Under the pieces are notes generated by a model. That model was not told the DNA's origin. It made no database searches and saw nothing but the letters and a program-made list of their open reading frames with translations. From Owenia fusiformis (taxonomy: Eukaryota > Annelida > Polychaeta > Sabellida > Oweniidae): 64,000 bases of DNA. The position numbers were made by a program, and so were the translations under genes. The first letter of the stretch is position 1; each line of letters opens with the position of its first letter. This document shows, piece by piece, positions 36,341-48,153 of this stretch. The stretch covers positions 33,114,538 through 33,178,537 of the forward strand of contig CAIIXF020000007.1 in assembly GCA_903813345.2 (NCBI GenBank), in the 5' to 3' direction.

Positions 36341-39300
36341 ACATTTTAGTGTGTTGCATTGAGGTCCTTAAATATTCGTTCAAGATTGAACTAGATTTAA
36401 CCAAAGAAGTATTCATTTTTTTTATCATATTACAAGTGCATGATACAGGGGTTGCCATTTTAGTAAAGGGTGTCAATACGTTTCTGTGCTTGATACAGGG
36501 TATATTTAATGGAAAAGGTTAAATTATGATGTTGAATTATTGGTGTCTATCATATATTTAAGAACTGCCATCTATATATGAATATAAAGTTTAAATAACT
36601 AACGTGAACAAAAGATTAATGAGATTCTGATTGTTTTGTTCTGAGAATGCTGCTGCCATCTTTGAATAAACTCTAAATTATCAATGATATAATTATAATC
36701 TATTGTGATAACGAACACCTCCCAATCTGAATGTTTTTAACTGCACGGTGGCATTTGGATTAGACAGGTTTTACTGTATGAGTAATAGTAATACTGAAAT
36801 TAAAAAAAATCTGAAGGCCTAGTCAATCTATTTTGGGAAATATTCTCAGCTATTTGAAATGAAGATCAACTTTGTAAGAAGTCTCTATAATTATTTTTTT
36901 AATTTATACAATAACATTATACTCAACTTTAGTTCAAATTCCAATGCTCTGGCCTTGGCTAATCAAAACAGTTCATTGCAATTGTTTCATCAATTATTAT
37001 ATTATTATATTAATATATCATAATTATTTCACATGCAAATACTGTACTGCCACTAATATTTGATGCTGTTATCTTTCACAATTTTGCAATTTTGAAATTT
37101 TGCGGATATCAATTTTCGCTAATTATAATTTTTTTATAATTTTGTATCTATTTCTTTCACCATCATATCATTTCTCAAAAAAATTTCCAGCTTATTTGAT
37201 TAAATGTTTTTAAAACCAAGAAATATGAATGAAACAGTACCTTCTTACCTTTAATTATTGCTATACCATGTACTTAAAGCCTTTACATGACACCTATCAG
37301 CTATCACCTGCTTCAAAAGCATAGGAGAAACTAAACTATTTAAATTTTTTTTATATTTTCTGTTTGGGAAAATCTGTTAGTTATCAGCTGCATTTTTGTC
37401 AGTCAAGATTTCTCTTCATCAAACCAAATCAAATCCAAGGAATGTTTAGTCAAATATCCAGTTGTTCAGGAATCAAACTCAATTCAAAGAATGATTAGTT
37501 CCATAGTGTAAACATATACAACTTTGAACAATATTGGTATCAGCCATTATGTTACATTAAAAAAAAACAGAATGTAAAACTGTAAAAGACTTTCATGTAA
37601 GCAGGAAATTTCTTGAAAGAATACTAAAGGTTTCGCAACAGAATTTAGACGGTCTAATGTTGAATTGCAGAAATTTTCTGAAAATGTAAGGTGTGTATGT
37701 TAGGCCAATGCATTATCTAAAGGAAAAGTACTCATACAGATGATAAAAAAATTGGAGATTGAGACAGGGAAGGTGCAAAGACCCCATCAACATTTTTTTC
37801 AAAAATGTTTTCCTGATTTTCAGTTCCTTCCATTTTTTATAATGTTTTCACATTAATATGTTGCATTTGTAGACAAAGTTAACATACTAAAGAGAAAATA
37901 TTTTCCTTTTAAGAGTTTATTTGTGTCTCCAAATGCAACATACTGATGCATAAAGCATTTATAAAAATTGAGTAGAAGGGGAAATTTTAAATTCAACGAA
38001 CATATAGGCCCACTGAGCATTTATTTTGCACAGGGCCTTTATTAGAAAGAACTCAAAATAAATGCCATTGGCTTTTATTAAGACTAAGAGGGAAATTGAA
38101 AACATTTTTCCAAGGGGACAGGCATTTATTAAGAGGGAAAATAGCTTTCCCAAGCCAGTGGGTGTTTATTTCGAGGCGTATTATCAATCGAAGAGTTGAC
38201 ACATGGCCTTCATATACTCATGCAATAGTATATATCATCTCTGATTGCACACTTCTGTTTTACCTTTCAAGCATTCGATTTGGATTTTGGAATGTCATAA
38301 AGCTATGCGGTCAAAAGTAATCTTAATACTTTTTAGTGAAAATGCATTTATATTTTTAAAATGCAGAATCTTGCGAATGCAAAATCCTCGAAATCCGATC
38401 ACCTCCACATCTGAATGTTTTTTTTTAACTGGTCATGGTGTTTTTACTGGTCATGGTGGCATTTGGATTAGACAGATATTACTGTATAAGTATTAGACAG
38501 ATATTACTGTATAAGTATAATAGTATTACTGGAATTCCAAAAAATCATAACGCCTACAATGCTAGTAATATTAAGTGAAAATGCATTGATATTTTTTCAA
38601 AATCAAGAATCTTTCGGATGCAAAAACCTCGAAATCAGACGTTTAAATCTGAATGTTTTTAATTTGTAGCGGTGGCATTTGGATAAGACAGGTTTTACTG
38701 TATAAGTATAATAGACATTAATAGTATTACTGGAATTCCAAAAAATCATAAGGCCTATAGCAACAATCATGTGAACTTCAGGTCAAAATTCCAATGCTCC
38801 CTTGGCCAATCAAATCAGTTCATTGCATTTGTTTCATCAATGCTCTCAATATCATAATTATTCCACATGCAAATACTGTACTGCGAGTTTAAATTTCATG
38901 AATTTTGAGAAATACCAATTTTGCGGCCATTAAATTTTGCGGATATCAAAGGTTTAACTTCCATTATTCTCTGAATCCTCAAAATTAATTTATCTTATCT
39001 ACAGTAATTACACCTACCCAATATCATATACTTTGGATAAGATTTACAATCTCTAGATCTTAGTCAATGGCATGTTGCACCTCAGCCTTTAATTGGCGAT
39101 ATTCGCGACTATTAATTTTCGTGATTTTTACACAATCGCGAAAAGCACGAAACTAAATTGCACGCGAAAAATATCGGGAGTACAGTACATTGAAACCATA
39201 CACTCTTATATTTCATAAGAATTTGCAGTCAAGCCTAACAAATCTATTGGCAAAATATTAGAAGGCCAGCAAATGTACACATGCTAAAGTGATGAAACTT

Positions 39301-40290
39301 TAATGAATTTTAATTTTGCCTATACAGAGATGTGTTAAACTCTATTTGGGTTAGATTTATTCGGCTACACCCTCTACTTACAGCCTTAACATGCCCCCTA
39401 TCGGCTATCACCCGCTTCAAAATCATAACAGGTTCCTTTATATCTTCCTTTATCTTCTGTTTAAGAAAAGCTGTTAGCTATCAGCTGTATTTTTGTCAAT
39501 CAAGATTTCTTTTCATCTGTGAATTACCCAGCGAGAAACCAAAATGGCAATTTTGATGGAAAGACACAAAGTACCAGTCAAAATCTCTGAAGATTTCCGG
39601 GCAAACAATGGCAGCTCTCCCAGTTAGGTTTTAGACTGTCTTCTCATATTTTGTCAATTTTATTCAATTTCAAGTATTGTTTAGAGTTGTGCGTTCAACA
39701 TATTCGAGAAGTCAATAGCTATAATAAATCTGCAGATTTTGCTCGCATTTATGTAAGCTTTTCTCTTTTGACGGATACTTTGTGTCTTTCCTTGAAATCA
39801 TGACAGGTGTAACTGATCTACTGAAATCAACTTCAAGTGCTTACTACTATCTCCCAATGTGAGCTACATCAGTGCTTTTTGTTGAGAAAATATGTAAGTT
39901 ATTAGCCGCTTTTTTGCCGATCAGGATTTAAATTCTCTTTATCTGTCATGTACCTAGCAAGATTCAGAGATTTTGACTTGTACGTCATGTCTTTCCGTCA
40001 AAACTTCCATTTTTGGTTTCTTGGTAAAGAGTAGCTTCTCAATGTATTGTCGGACCTGGCCAAAATCTGGTAGTGTGGTTGTGGTCGGGTCACGAACAAT
40101 TTTTATTATTTATTATGGGATTCTCACTGGTCTTATGTGGGCGCAGACCTGGTTTGGTGGTACTGCTTTCACTGAAAGGGGAGGTGGTCACACATATGCA
40201 TACAAAATACAGATATACAATTTTTATAATTTATTAACACTATAATTAAACAAATAAAATTCAAGTGTCCATATAATAATCAAATGTAAG
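36341..40290. other. Interior of the 8.4-kb element, left half: repeats, no gene
   Basis: Three copies of a block with CATTTGGATTAGACAG and TTTACTGTAT lie near 36736-36800, 38410-38500 and 38650-38720. A ~200-bp block (CACCTATCAGCTATCACC ... CAGTCAAGATTTC) at 37250-37440 recurs at 39350-39530. An inverted pair lies at 39530-39600 and 39945-40032. Short frames here have no recognisable domain. Confidence 0.6.
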
Positions 40291-40299
40291 TTGTGTTGT

Positions 40300-40790
40300 T
40301 GCTCTTCTCCCGTTGTACTCTACTCGACTTTACTCTCTATTCTGTTTTGGTTTCGTCTCTGCTATCTGCTGTGCTTTATGTTCGACTCTGTTTGTTCTGC
40401 TTCCTCTTGACTCTGTTTTGCTTTACTCTGTTCTGCTCTGCTCACTCTTTATTCCTTTCTGCTCTGCTTACTCTTTTGCTTACTCTTTACTCCTATCTGT
40501 CCTGCTAACTCAGGATTCTGCTCTCCTTACTCTTTACTCCTATCTGCTCTGCTCTGCTCTGCTTACTCGTTACTCCTATCTATCCTGCTTACTCAGGATT
40601 CTGCTCTGCTTACTCTTTACTCCCATCTGCTCTGCTCTGCTTACTCGTTACTCCTATCTGTCCTGCTTACTCAGGATTCTGCTCTGCTTACTCTTTACTC
40701 CTATCTGCTCTGCTCTGCTTACTCGTTACTCCTATCTATCCTGCTGACTCAGGATTCTGCTCTGCTTACTCTTGATTACTCTTCTTCAGC
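40300..40790 (+). repeat. TCTGCTCTGCTTACTC minisatellite, 78-bp higher unit
   Basis: CAGGATTCTG occurs at 40511, 40594, 40672 and 40750, spaced 83, 78 and 78 bp. Between these are repeats of CTCTGCTTACTCNTTACTCC. The 144-codon S/L/C-rich frame across it is a by-product of the repeat. Confidence 0.85.
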
Positions 40791-42075
40791 CCGAGTTACT
40801 CTTCTTTACTCTTCGCCGCTCTACTGTGCTCTCTCCTCTGTTCTGGTTACTCAGGATTACTCTTCTTCAGCCCGAGTTACTCTTCTTTACTCCCGACCAC
40901 GGTTCTTTACTCCTCGTTCTCACAGATTACTCTTAGCTTACTCTCTGGTAGTTCTGCCTAGAGTAACAAGTACTCTAAGCTCACTGGTAGATACTGTAAG
41001 GCCAATGAGTAAACGTGATTTAGTCGTCTGTCATCTGCTAAGGTTTTACTCTCGCTATTCTTCTTTACTCCTAGCCACTGCCATTTACTCCTCTGGTCCA
41101 GGTTACTCTCCGAACTCACTGATTACTCTTAGCTTACTCTCTGGTAGTTCTGCTTAGAGTAACAAGTACTCTGAGCTCACTGGTAGATACCGTAAGGCCA
41201 AGGAGTAAACGTGAGATTAGACTTGAACTACACGTGGACCGGAAGTCATCCAAGATGGCGGAATTACACGTGGACCGGAAGTCATCCAAGATGGCGGGCT
41301 TTCAAGGGATTGTGGGAACTGTATGATGCAACCGCCAACATCAACGCTGAATTACAAAGAATCAAGTTAAAACCTTTCAATTCTATCACAAAAAGGAATT
41401 ATAAAACTAGATTAACACTCACAAACTCTGACAAACGTCCTCTAAGCGCCTCTAGACTGCAGTCTCCCTAGCAGCTCTCCCTGGACGCCAATAACATTTC
41501 TGGCCAAATGGCTAAATATCCACGTGTCACTGTCTGTTTCAGCCACAAACAGTGTGAAATAATCCAATAAACTCCGTCCGTCACTTGGTTAAACTCTATC
41601 CTCCTTTTGAGAGTTCAACACTCCTTGAATTGACATCAATTCCACCAGGAAAATCACAATCTTCCATCAACTTCTTGAGCCAGCTTCTGTAAAATGACAC
41701 TACAGGTCCTCACACTTCAACTTCTTGAGCTAGACTAACATCAGGTGTTCAGATCATGTGCTATCTCAACCCACTAATGAGATGCATAAGGAAGCGATCT
41801 GATTGGCTACAGCTGGACTGAGCTGGTGTGTTTACTCCATTTGGTGATGCATTGTGGGAAATCACCATAGCAATGTCAATCAAGTAGCCTCTAATTCCTG
41901 GTGACTCATAACCATGTGGCCTATTTCTCCTATGGGTTGACCAATTCCAGGGCAAGGGTTCCCGCACAAGCAAAGAGTAAGGTTACTCTTACTCTTACTC
42001 CCAGCTTACTCCTTGAGTTTATGGTTACTCCTAAGTTACTCTTTGAGATTTGCACTTACTCTTAGTTTACTCTTT
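40790..42075. repeat. TTACTC-rich domain with a ~100-bp direct duplication
   Basis: TTACTCTT and its complement AAGAGTAA recur densely at 40780-41220 and 41975-42070. A ~100-bp block starting GATTACTCTTAGCTTACTC occurs at 40924-41023 and again at 41121-41219. It also carries GAGTAAC, so part can pair internally. Confidence 0.75.
41229..41298 (+). promoter_or_regulatory. Tandem E-box / ETS / YY1-like module (2 x 36 bp)
   Basis: Two consecutive 36-bp units each contain CACGTG (E-box), ACCGGAAGT (ETS core) and CAAGATGGCGG (YY1-like), in that order. This combination is typical of animal TATA-less promoters. A transcript in either direction could start here, but I see no good gene on either side. 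The module is inside the 8.4-kb element. Confidence 0.5.
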
Positions 42076-44063
42076 GCACATGAAGTGTTACTGACATATA
42101 AAAACAAACTTCTTACTTGACCAAAGATTATTACATTTTGATTAAAATAAAAAATAAGTGGGGAATTTCTAAATTTCCCACAGTATAATGAGAATTTGCT
42201 GTTCGGCACAGAAGCACCTTTTAATTTTTTTCGATTTTCGCAAGGAGGACACTTACACAATTTTGAAGCGGTTGATAGGGGGCTCTAAAGGCTGTTCTAA
42301 CATATCAGTCACAGCCTCTGAAAGAGCTAGATCTAAGGCTCTAGCTTTAGGCTAGTCTAAGTCCTATAGATCTAGTAGTCTAGGCCTAGAGTCATAGCCC
42401 AGGCATAGGCCCGTAAAAATGTAAAGAAATAAAGCTTACAGCATGTTCTATTTAAGTGAATTTGACTCATGTTATACATGTTCCGGGCCTATGCCTAGTA
42501 TAGTCCCGCAGGACGAAGAAGATAGAATGTAAAAATCAAATTGAAAATCAAAATAATCGAACGAAAAAAAATTGAAAAAGTTGAAAATTCGATTTCGATT
42601 CAATTTGATTTTCTGCCATTATAAATGAAATACTGTACTTACCAACATGTTTCTCGGATATATATGTTGTTCTTACTTTATCTTCGCCGAAGATCGATGT
42701 TTATTTATATATAACAATCGAATAATCGACATAATTCAAACTCATCACTACGACACAAAAATATATCACTTTCGAAACCATGTAAACTGCTAAGACGACG
42801 TCATTTATATCCGGGATTGCTTTGCAAACTCCACACAACAGACTGTCCCATCTTTTCTCCTGCTTTCTCCCGATGCAATTCATACATTACTCGGAGATTA
42901 CTGTCAAACGTTCCAAGTTTTACAATTTTAGCATGTTTATTACGATCTAATTCCTGCCAATATCAATGAATAAATCTATTGACCAACAGTTTGGAAATAT
43001 GTATTCCAGCGATACCCTCATTTTGACGAAAGAATGGTACAAATATGTCCACTATTTATCGAGATATCGTGTAGAAAAATTGAAGAAAGATATCGCTTAA
43101 GAAATTTCTATTTCTAGACTGAACTGTTCACGCTCGCAAGTGGCATCTCCAACTCCATATATGGGCAAAAAGGTGGAGTTAACAATAAGCAATGCAGGGA
43201 TTGACACGATTGACACGAAGAAGTCTCGATGAATCTCGCTTAAACTCCGCCCCTTCTTCGTGAAAAATCACGTGAATTCCGGCTTTTGCTGGGACATATC
43301 CGGGCATCTCGGCTTCGAACCCAATCAGAAGTTTCAATTTTGACTGGCGCCGCATACATTATCTCAAGTCTCACCCAATATTTTTATGTATACGTTAAAA
43401 AGGCAAATTGAAGAGACATGTGTTGGCAGTTATCAACACCCATTGTAGAAACGACAAAATTGCAGAATATTTTGAGAAGGTATACATGTTTGGTTTCTAA
43501 ATACGATGATTTTTGGATAATTCTCCAATCTAGGCGTCGGCTTCAGAGGTAGGCTAGGTAGGGACTTATTAAGCTCACACGCATTGCAGCTTACAGTCTC
43601 ATTATACAGGCAGATCGCTAGTGTATCCCTCTAAAGGATGTGTCCAGATACTAGAATTATAGTATCTGATCAACTGCAAATTGACTCTAGACTATATCCT
43701 GCAGATCTGGCATTTTTTGAAAATGTACTGAAAATGTCAAATGAGCCTATATACCTAGTAAACCTAGCCAACATATGTTCAAATTTGGTGTTAGGGAGAT
43801 GTGTATTTTTTGTAATCTTTATGCAGCCGTCTTTATATGTCACATGTTATTTCCAGGAATACATAACTCATTTAATATACGATGTACATCTTTCACATTT
43901 GCACAAATAGTGCACCGAGATACCCAGAAAAGAAATAATATTTCATATGCCTCCAATTGCAACAGTTGTTCCTGGCACAATCATGAGTATGTTATTAACT
44001 TGCACAAGGATCTTGGAGTTGTACTTTTAGCTATAATGCATCGTATCATCATGTAAGCAAGAT
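41300..44063. other. Interior of the 8.4-kb element, right half: no gene seen
   Basis: Mostly unique AT-rich sequence with TAGGCCTAG-type words (42330-42410) and a 10-bp inverted pair CACGAAGAAG / CTTCTTCGTG near 43219-43262. Its last ~100 bp are weakly inverted-repeated with 36241-36340. Short frames have no recognisable motif. Confidence 0.55.
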
Positions 44064-44354
44064 GCTGATTGGTTCATAATTCACGGCGCTAAAATGAACT
44101 CGACGGGCGTATAGATGTTTTTCAACGGGTGTTAGATACTGTTTTGACGCCCGCTATTGAACATTTTAACGCCGTTAGTTTACGCCTGTATTTGTTTTAA
44201 CGCGTATAGAATTCACTTTTTAACGGGCGTAATTAACGCTTTGACGGGCGTAATTAACGCCTACACAGGCGTAATTAACGCCTACACGGGTGTAATTAAC
44301 GCCTACACACCCGTAAACAACGCATGTATTCTTTATACTAATAGGCCAACCATA
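44064..44354 (-). repeat. Right terminal inverted repeat, TTAACGCC-rich
   Basis: Reverse-complement partner of 35944-36240, with spaced GGGCGTAATTAACGCC words. It is immediately followed by the target duplication CATTAT. A T/N/A-rich frame across it is a repeat artefact. Confidence 0.85.
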
Positions 44355-44360
44355 CATTAT

Positions 44361-45535
44361 AGGGCATTAGGGTTGTGCTTTATTTGTTTTATTTATATAA
44401 ATGTTATAAAATGTGTACGACACTTTAATGAATTATTTTTAGGGTTACAATGCATATTTGACTTTTCCCTCTAAACGTTTTAAATTCATCTTTATACTTT
44501 TCTTAGTTTGCTTCAATAAAATTAACATCGGATCCCAGACAGTTATCAAATTCTCAGACATTTTATTAATATAGATATTTGTACTTCCTTTGACCAGTGG
44601 TGCTGGTGTGACTGAGATTCGAATCTAATCTGTTTCATTTTTATGTAAATATTGAGAGGAATAAAGTTTTATTTTAAGCGTTTTAACAATCTTAACGTTT
44701 GGCGTGCAGCTCAACTTAATACACAATCAAAGGACACAATACAGAAATAAGAACATGCCTTTTATTTGTTATTCAAGCTCGAGCAATATCCCCGTTATAA
44801 AACCAAAATAACTGCGGTTAGGTACCATATCTTGATTACAGTAAAGACAGGCCATCTCATTCTGGTATGCCAGAGCCACTCTTATCTGCCGATTGTGGAA
44901 GGATAAAGACAAAGGGGTCGCGGCTATCGCGATGAGGCCATCTTATTTCTAGGAATTATTTCTGCCTCTCATTCCTTAATTAAACCAGCTTCGTTAAACA
45001 GTGCCAAAATATATAAGTCGGAGCCCAAAACAAGACTATTATATTTAAATCTCCTCACCTTGTCAATGTCTATGCCTGCATCTGGTTTTCCCACCTTTGG
45101 GAGGGAGCCAATATACACAGATTACTTACTGGCCATGGACAGGGGGGGGGGGCACAGAAACGAACATTCTGGGGTCATAAGGGATACTTGGGGAAGGGGG
45201 AGGGGTGGTGGTGAATAGTGAAGTCCGGGAGTGAAGTTAAGGGGTACTGAAATCTTTCTTTTGATATTTAGTGCTTTAATGGAGACTTGTTTCCACTCCC
45301 CGCATTCTAGTAGAATTTAAATATTTGATCCAAAGGAGTTATTTTAAATCAAACTTGCATTCCGATTCATTAACACTCCAATGATTGTACCGCTTCACTA
45401 TTGTCTAAGATAATTATAATGAATTCACGGGACACTATTGTCTTCCTTTTAAACTTTAGTGGTTGGATGGAGACTTGTTTCTCCACCCTGTACACTAGTA
45501 AATTTGTAAATTTTAAATATTTGATTTAGGGAGGT
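44361..45535. other. Spacer between two elements, no gene seen
   Basis: Contains a G10 tract near 45141 and a diverged ~100-bp direct repeat (about 45241-45345 and 45425-45530) with GGAGACTTGTTTC and AAATATTTGAT. The second copy directly abuts the left end of the next element. Confidence 0.55.
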
Positions 45536-45769
45536 AAGTAGTTGTAGAAACAAGAGTTCTGGCACACCTATAACATGGAGTCCTATGGGGAGGGACACGA
45601 TTTTTCATAGTACCCTCCCTAACATGGGCTCCAATGGGGAGGGACATCTGTGAGCCTCCCTGAGCTCGGGAGGCACATACGGGGACCCCACCCCTCCCCC
45701 CTCGGCGTGGTGGCGTGTACATATTTCGGGAATCTCGGGCCCTAAGGGTAACGGACGCCCTACCCCACG
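45536..45769 (+). repeat. Left TIR of the compact Polinton-like element
   Basis: Almost perfect reverse complement of 49697-49929, differing by one G in a GGG run and a few substitutions. It contains two direct ~28-bp subunits with AACATGG and CAATGGGGAGGGACA-like words, and a CCTCCC-GAGCTC-GGGAGG-type palindrome. Open frames across it are not genes. Confidence 0.92.
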
Positions 45770-45776
45770 ACTATAC

Positions 45777-45980
45777 GTTCCGGAAGTTAGCCATTTTGAC
45801 AGGAACTCAGCCATTTTAACCGGAAGTCAGCCATTTAACCGGAAGTCGGCCATTTTGAAGCTTTCTAGCAGGAAGTCAGCCATTTTGCATCTGTCTGGGC
45901 AAGAGGATGACATCATAGCGGAAGTGAGGCATCTTTTAGTCGGCCTGGGTAGGTTTTAAAGCGGAAGTTAGCCATCTTTT
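45777..45980 (+). promoter_or_regulatory. Array of alternating GGAAGT and GCCATTTT motifs
   Basis: About seven units of ~18-45 bp pair an ETS-like (C/A)GGAAGT with a YY1-like GCCATTTT or GCCATCTTTT. It starts directly inside the left TIR and lies ~530 bp upstream of the ATPase start. A promoter role is inferred from motif identity and position only. Confidence 0.55.
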
Positions 45981-45984
45981 CCCT

Positions 45985-46330
45985 ACCTCCTCCCACTTCC
46001 TCCTTACCTCCTCCTTACCTCCCCCCGCCTCCTCCCTACCTCCCCCCGCCTCCTCCCTACCTCATCATTACCTCCTCCCTATATCCTCCTTACCTCTTCC
46101 CACCTCTTCCTTACCTTCTCCCACCTCCTCTCTACCTCCTCCCGCTTCCTCCTTACCTCCTCCCATCTCCTCCTACCTCCTCCCTACCTCATCATTACCT
46201 CCTCCTTACCTCCTCCAACCTCTTCCTTACCTCCTCCCACCTCCTCCCTACCTCCTCCTTACCTCATACTTCCTCCTACTTCCACCCAACCTCCTCCTGT
46301 CTCTTCTCCATCTTCCAAACCTCCTCCCCT
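45985..46330 (+). repeat. Pyrimidine-rich CCTCCTTACCTCCTCC simple repeat
   Basis: Long C/T tract made of imperfect CTCCTCCCTACCTC words, almost free of G. It lies between the motif array and the ATPase gene and may act as a promoter spacer or simply be a microsatellite. Confidence 0.9.
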
Positions 46331-46504
46331 CCCTTTACTTTAATATTCAATAGTTTATAATGTTATAAATGCCTGTTTATGTTTACAATTGATCTTAATT
46401 GACACATTTTGAACCAATCACAATACTGCACATTAGAATATTCTTATATATTTTAAGTTGTCCATGTTTTGAGTCATTTTACTGATAGATCTTGAACAGA
46501 CAAC

Positions 46505-48094
46505 ATGTCTTTCAATTGTTCTGAGTGTAGTGTGAATTTTACGAGAGGTGATAACCTATCAAGGCATATGAATAAGTTTCATAGAGAAAAAATGCATCAG
46601 TCTGATGTTATGCTGAAACATCCGTTTACTATGATAGCAGGTATAGGCATGGACATGTTGAAATTAAAAGTCTGATAGGTTTCTAAATATAGAAAGAGAG
46701 CATGTCAATTTATTAAAAAAATATTTTTTGTTGTATTTTCAGCCAGACCAACATCGTCGGGGAAGACCTGGCTTATGAAGCACTTGATCAAAAATGTTGA
46801 ACGGTATATATCCCCAATTCCTAGAAGAATCATCTGGTGTTATGGTCAATGGCAGCCTGCCTACGAAGAGCTAAGAAAATACCCACATTTGGAATTTGTG
46901 AAGGGAATACCAGAGGATATTGATGATTCAAGATACCTTGACACTTCAGTTCCTACTTTGATACTTCTCGATGATCTTATGAATGAGGCAACAAATGATC
47001 AACGGATATGTGATCTCTATAGCAAAGGCAGTCACCATCGAAATCTGTCTGTGATATGCCTACTCCAGAATATGTATCATCAAGGAAAAATGAATAGATC
47101 GATGAGCTTAAACTCTCACTATATGATACTGTTTAATAACCCGAGAGATCGCCAACAGGTGGCATTCTTATCGAGGCAGATGTACCCCGGAAATGGAAAC
47201 AAGTTGGTCAGAGCATATACCAACGCAACTAGTCGACCCTATGGTTACCTGCTTCTTGATCTGAAGCAAGAAACTTCGGAGCACAGCAGATTGAAACCAA
47301 ATGCCTTTACTAAAAGTGAAGTTGAATTTGAAAGTCATCACGATCCCCGCAACTTCAAGGAACCAATGAATGATTCAAAACACTTACTTGAAAGACAGGG
47401 TATTTCAGAAGTTGACTATCCGACGACAACATTTATAAATAGTAGTGATGTTAAGAACTACCCTTACATGGAACGTGAATTTCGAGAAGACAGCATGGTA
47501 TCCTGTGATGACTGTGGTTTAGTATTTGATAGCATTCACGACTTACAGAGGCATATAAAAAAGTGGTGTCAAGATCAGGGACCACTACCCAAGAGGATGA
47601 GGACCCAATCTACCCAAAATATTGAGGAGAAGATTCCTCAAGACAAAGACAATGACGTTGATGACGATGATGGTGATTTGAAAGCAAATGAAACATTTGC
47701 ATTCTTAAAGAAGTGGTCTATAAGACAGAATGAGGAAGACCACCGACGTAAAGTGGATGAGTATATGGATAGAGGGATGGATAAGACAGAGGCTGTAGAA
47801 AAGGCAGATAATAAACTATTGTCAAAGAATAAGGAAGAATTTATGAAAGGATATAAACAATTCGTCAAGCTAACGGTTGATGTAAAAGACAATGCGTTAC
47901 ACAGAAATATAATTGATTCAATAAATAATATGATGAGGAGGGGTGTCTCTGTGAACTTAGCCATTAGGAAGACACTTTTAAAAAACAAACACAAGTTTGA
48001 TGAGGTCTTTATAGAGGATACAGACCAGGAAAGTAGCTCTGAGGAAGAACAGAGTGAATCCGAAAACGAGGCTGTTGAATCAAGCACTGAGTGA
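46505..48094 (+). CDS. Zinc-finger/packaging-type P-loop ATPase (FtsK-HerA-like), 2 exons, 495 aa
   Basis: Exon 1 (46505-46640) and exon 2 (46743-48094) join across a 102-bp GT-AG intron to 496 codons. Exon 1 carries a C2H2 finger (C5, C8, H21, H26). The Walker A motif PTSSGKT (48-54) lies just after the junction; its first classical G/A position is R47, which is unusual. Walker B is LILLDD (D122, D123). Later blocks CLLQNMYHQGK, NSHYMILFNNPRD and PYGYLLLDL are those of the Polinton/adintovirus genome-packaging ATPase. A C2HC finger (C300, C303, H316, C321) and a Lys/Glu-rich acidic tail follow. The family normally pumps DNA into capsids; with no capsid gene here, a role in element DNA handling or use of a helper virus is inference. 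Confidence 0.88.
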
Positions 48095-48153
48095 TAAATA
48101 TTAGCAATTTAAAGAGAGATCGTCATTAAGGAGTCAGATTCCGACAGTGTAAG

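Larger units (their letters stand above)
35944..44354. mobile_element. 8.4-kb TIR element with perfect 6-bp target duplication CATTAT
   Basis: TATGGTTGGCCTATTAGTAT at 35944 is matched in reverse by the sequence ending GGCCAACCATA at 44354. CATTAT flanks both sides (35938-35943 and 44355-44360). The inverted repeats are strong for ~295 bp (to 36240 and from 44064) and continue more weakly for another ~100 bp inward. A 6-bp duplication with long TIRs is known for Polintons and IS3EU elements, but no polymerase, integrase or capsid gene is recognisable. The termini here are TAT... rather than the AG... usual for Polintons. It could be a gutted or satellite derivative of such an element. Confidence 0.8.

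Noticed and set aside
40313-40747. 144-codon S/L/C-rich protein
   Set aside because: It exactly overlaps a 78-bp minisatellite; amino-acid repeats follow the DNA repeat, with no independent coding sign.
41211-41471. 86-aa protein with a repeated YTWTGSHPRWR segment
   Set aside because: The repeat comes from the duplicated promoter-like module; no domain or splice support.
43638-44056. Two overlapping 90-codon frames next to the TIR
   Set aside because: No domain recognised, no consistent splice partners, and part of the sequence is inverted-repeated at 36241-36340.
44157-44474. Protein with repeated TGVINAY
   Set aside because: It translates the GGCGTAATTAACGCC motif repeats of the right TIR.
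45513-45814. Two overlapping minus-strand frames, and a matching frame at 49648-49860
   Set aside because: They are the two TIR copies read in GC-rich frames; the similarity is due to the inverted repeat.
47638-48087. 149-aa Ser-rich minus-strand protein
   Set aside because: Antisense shadow of the ATPase gene's acidic C-terminus.
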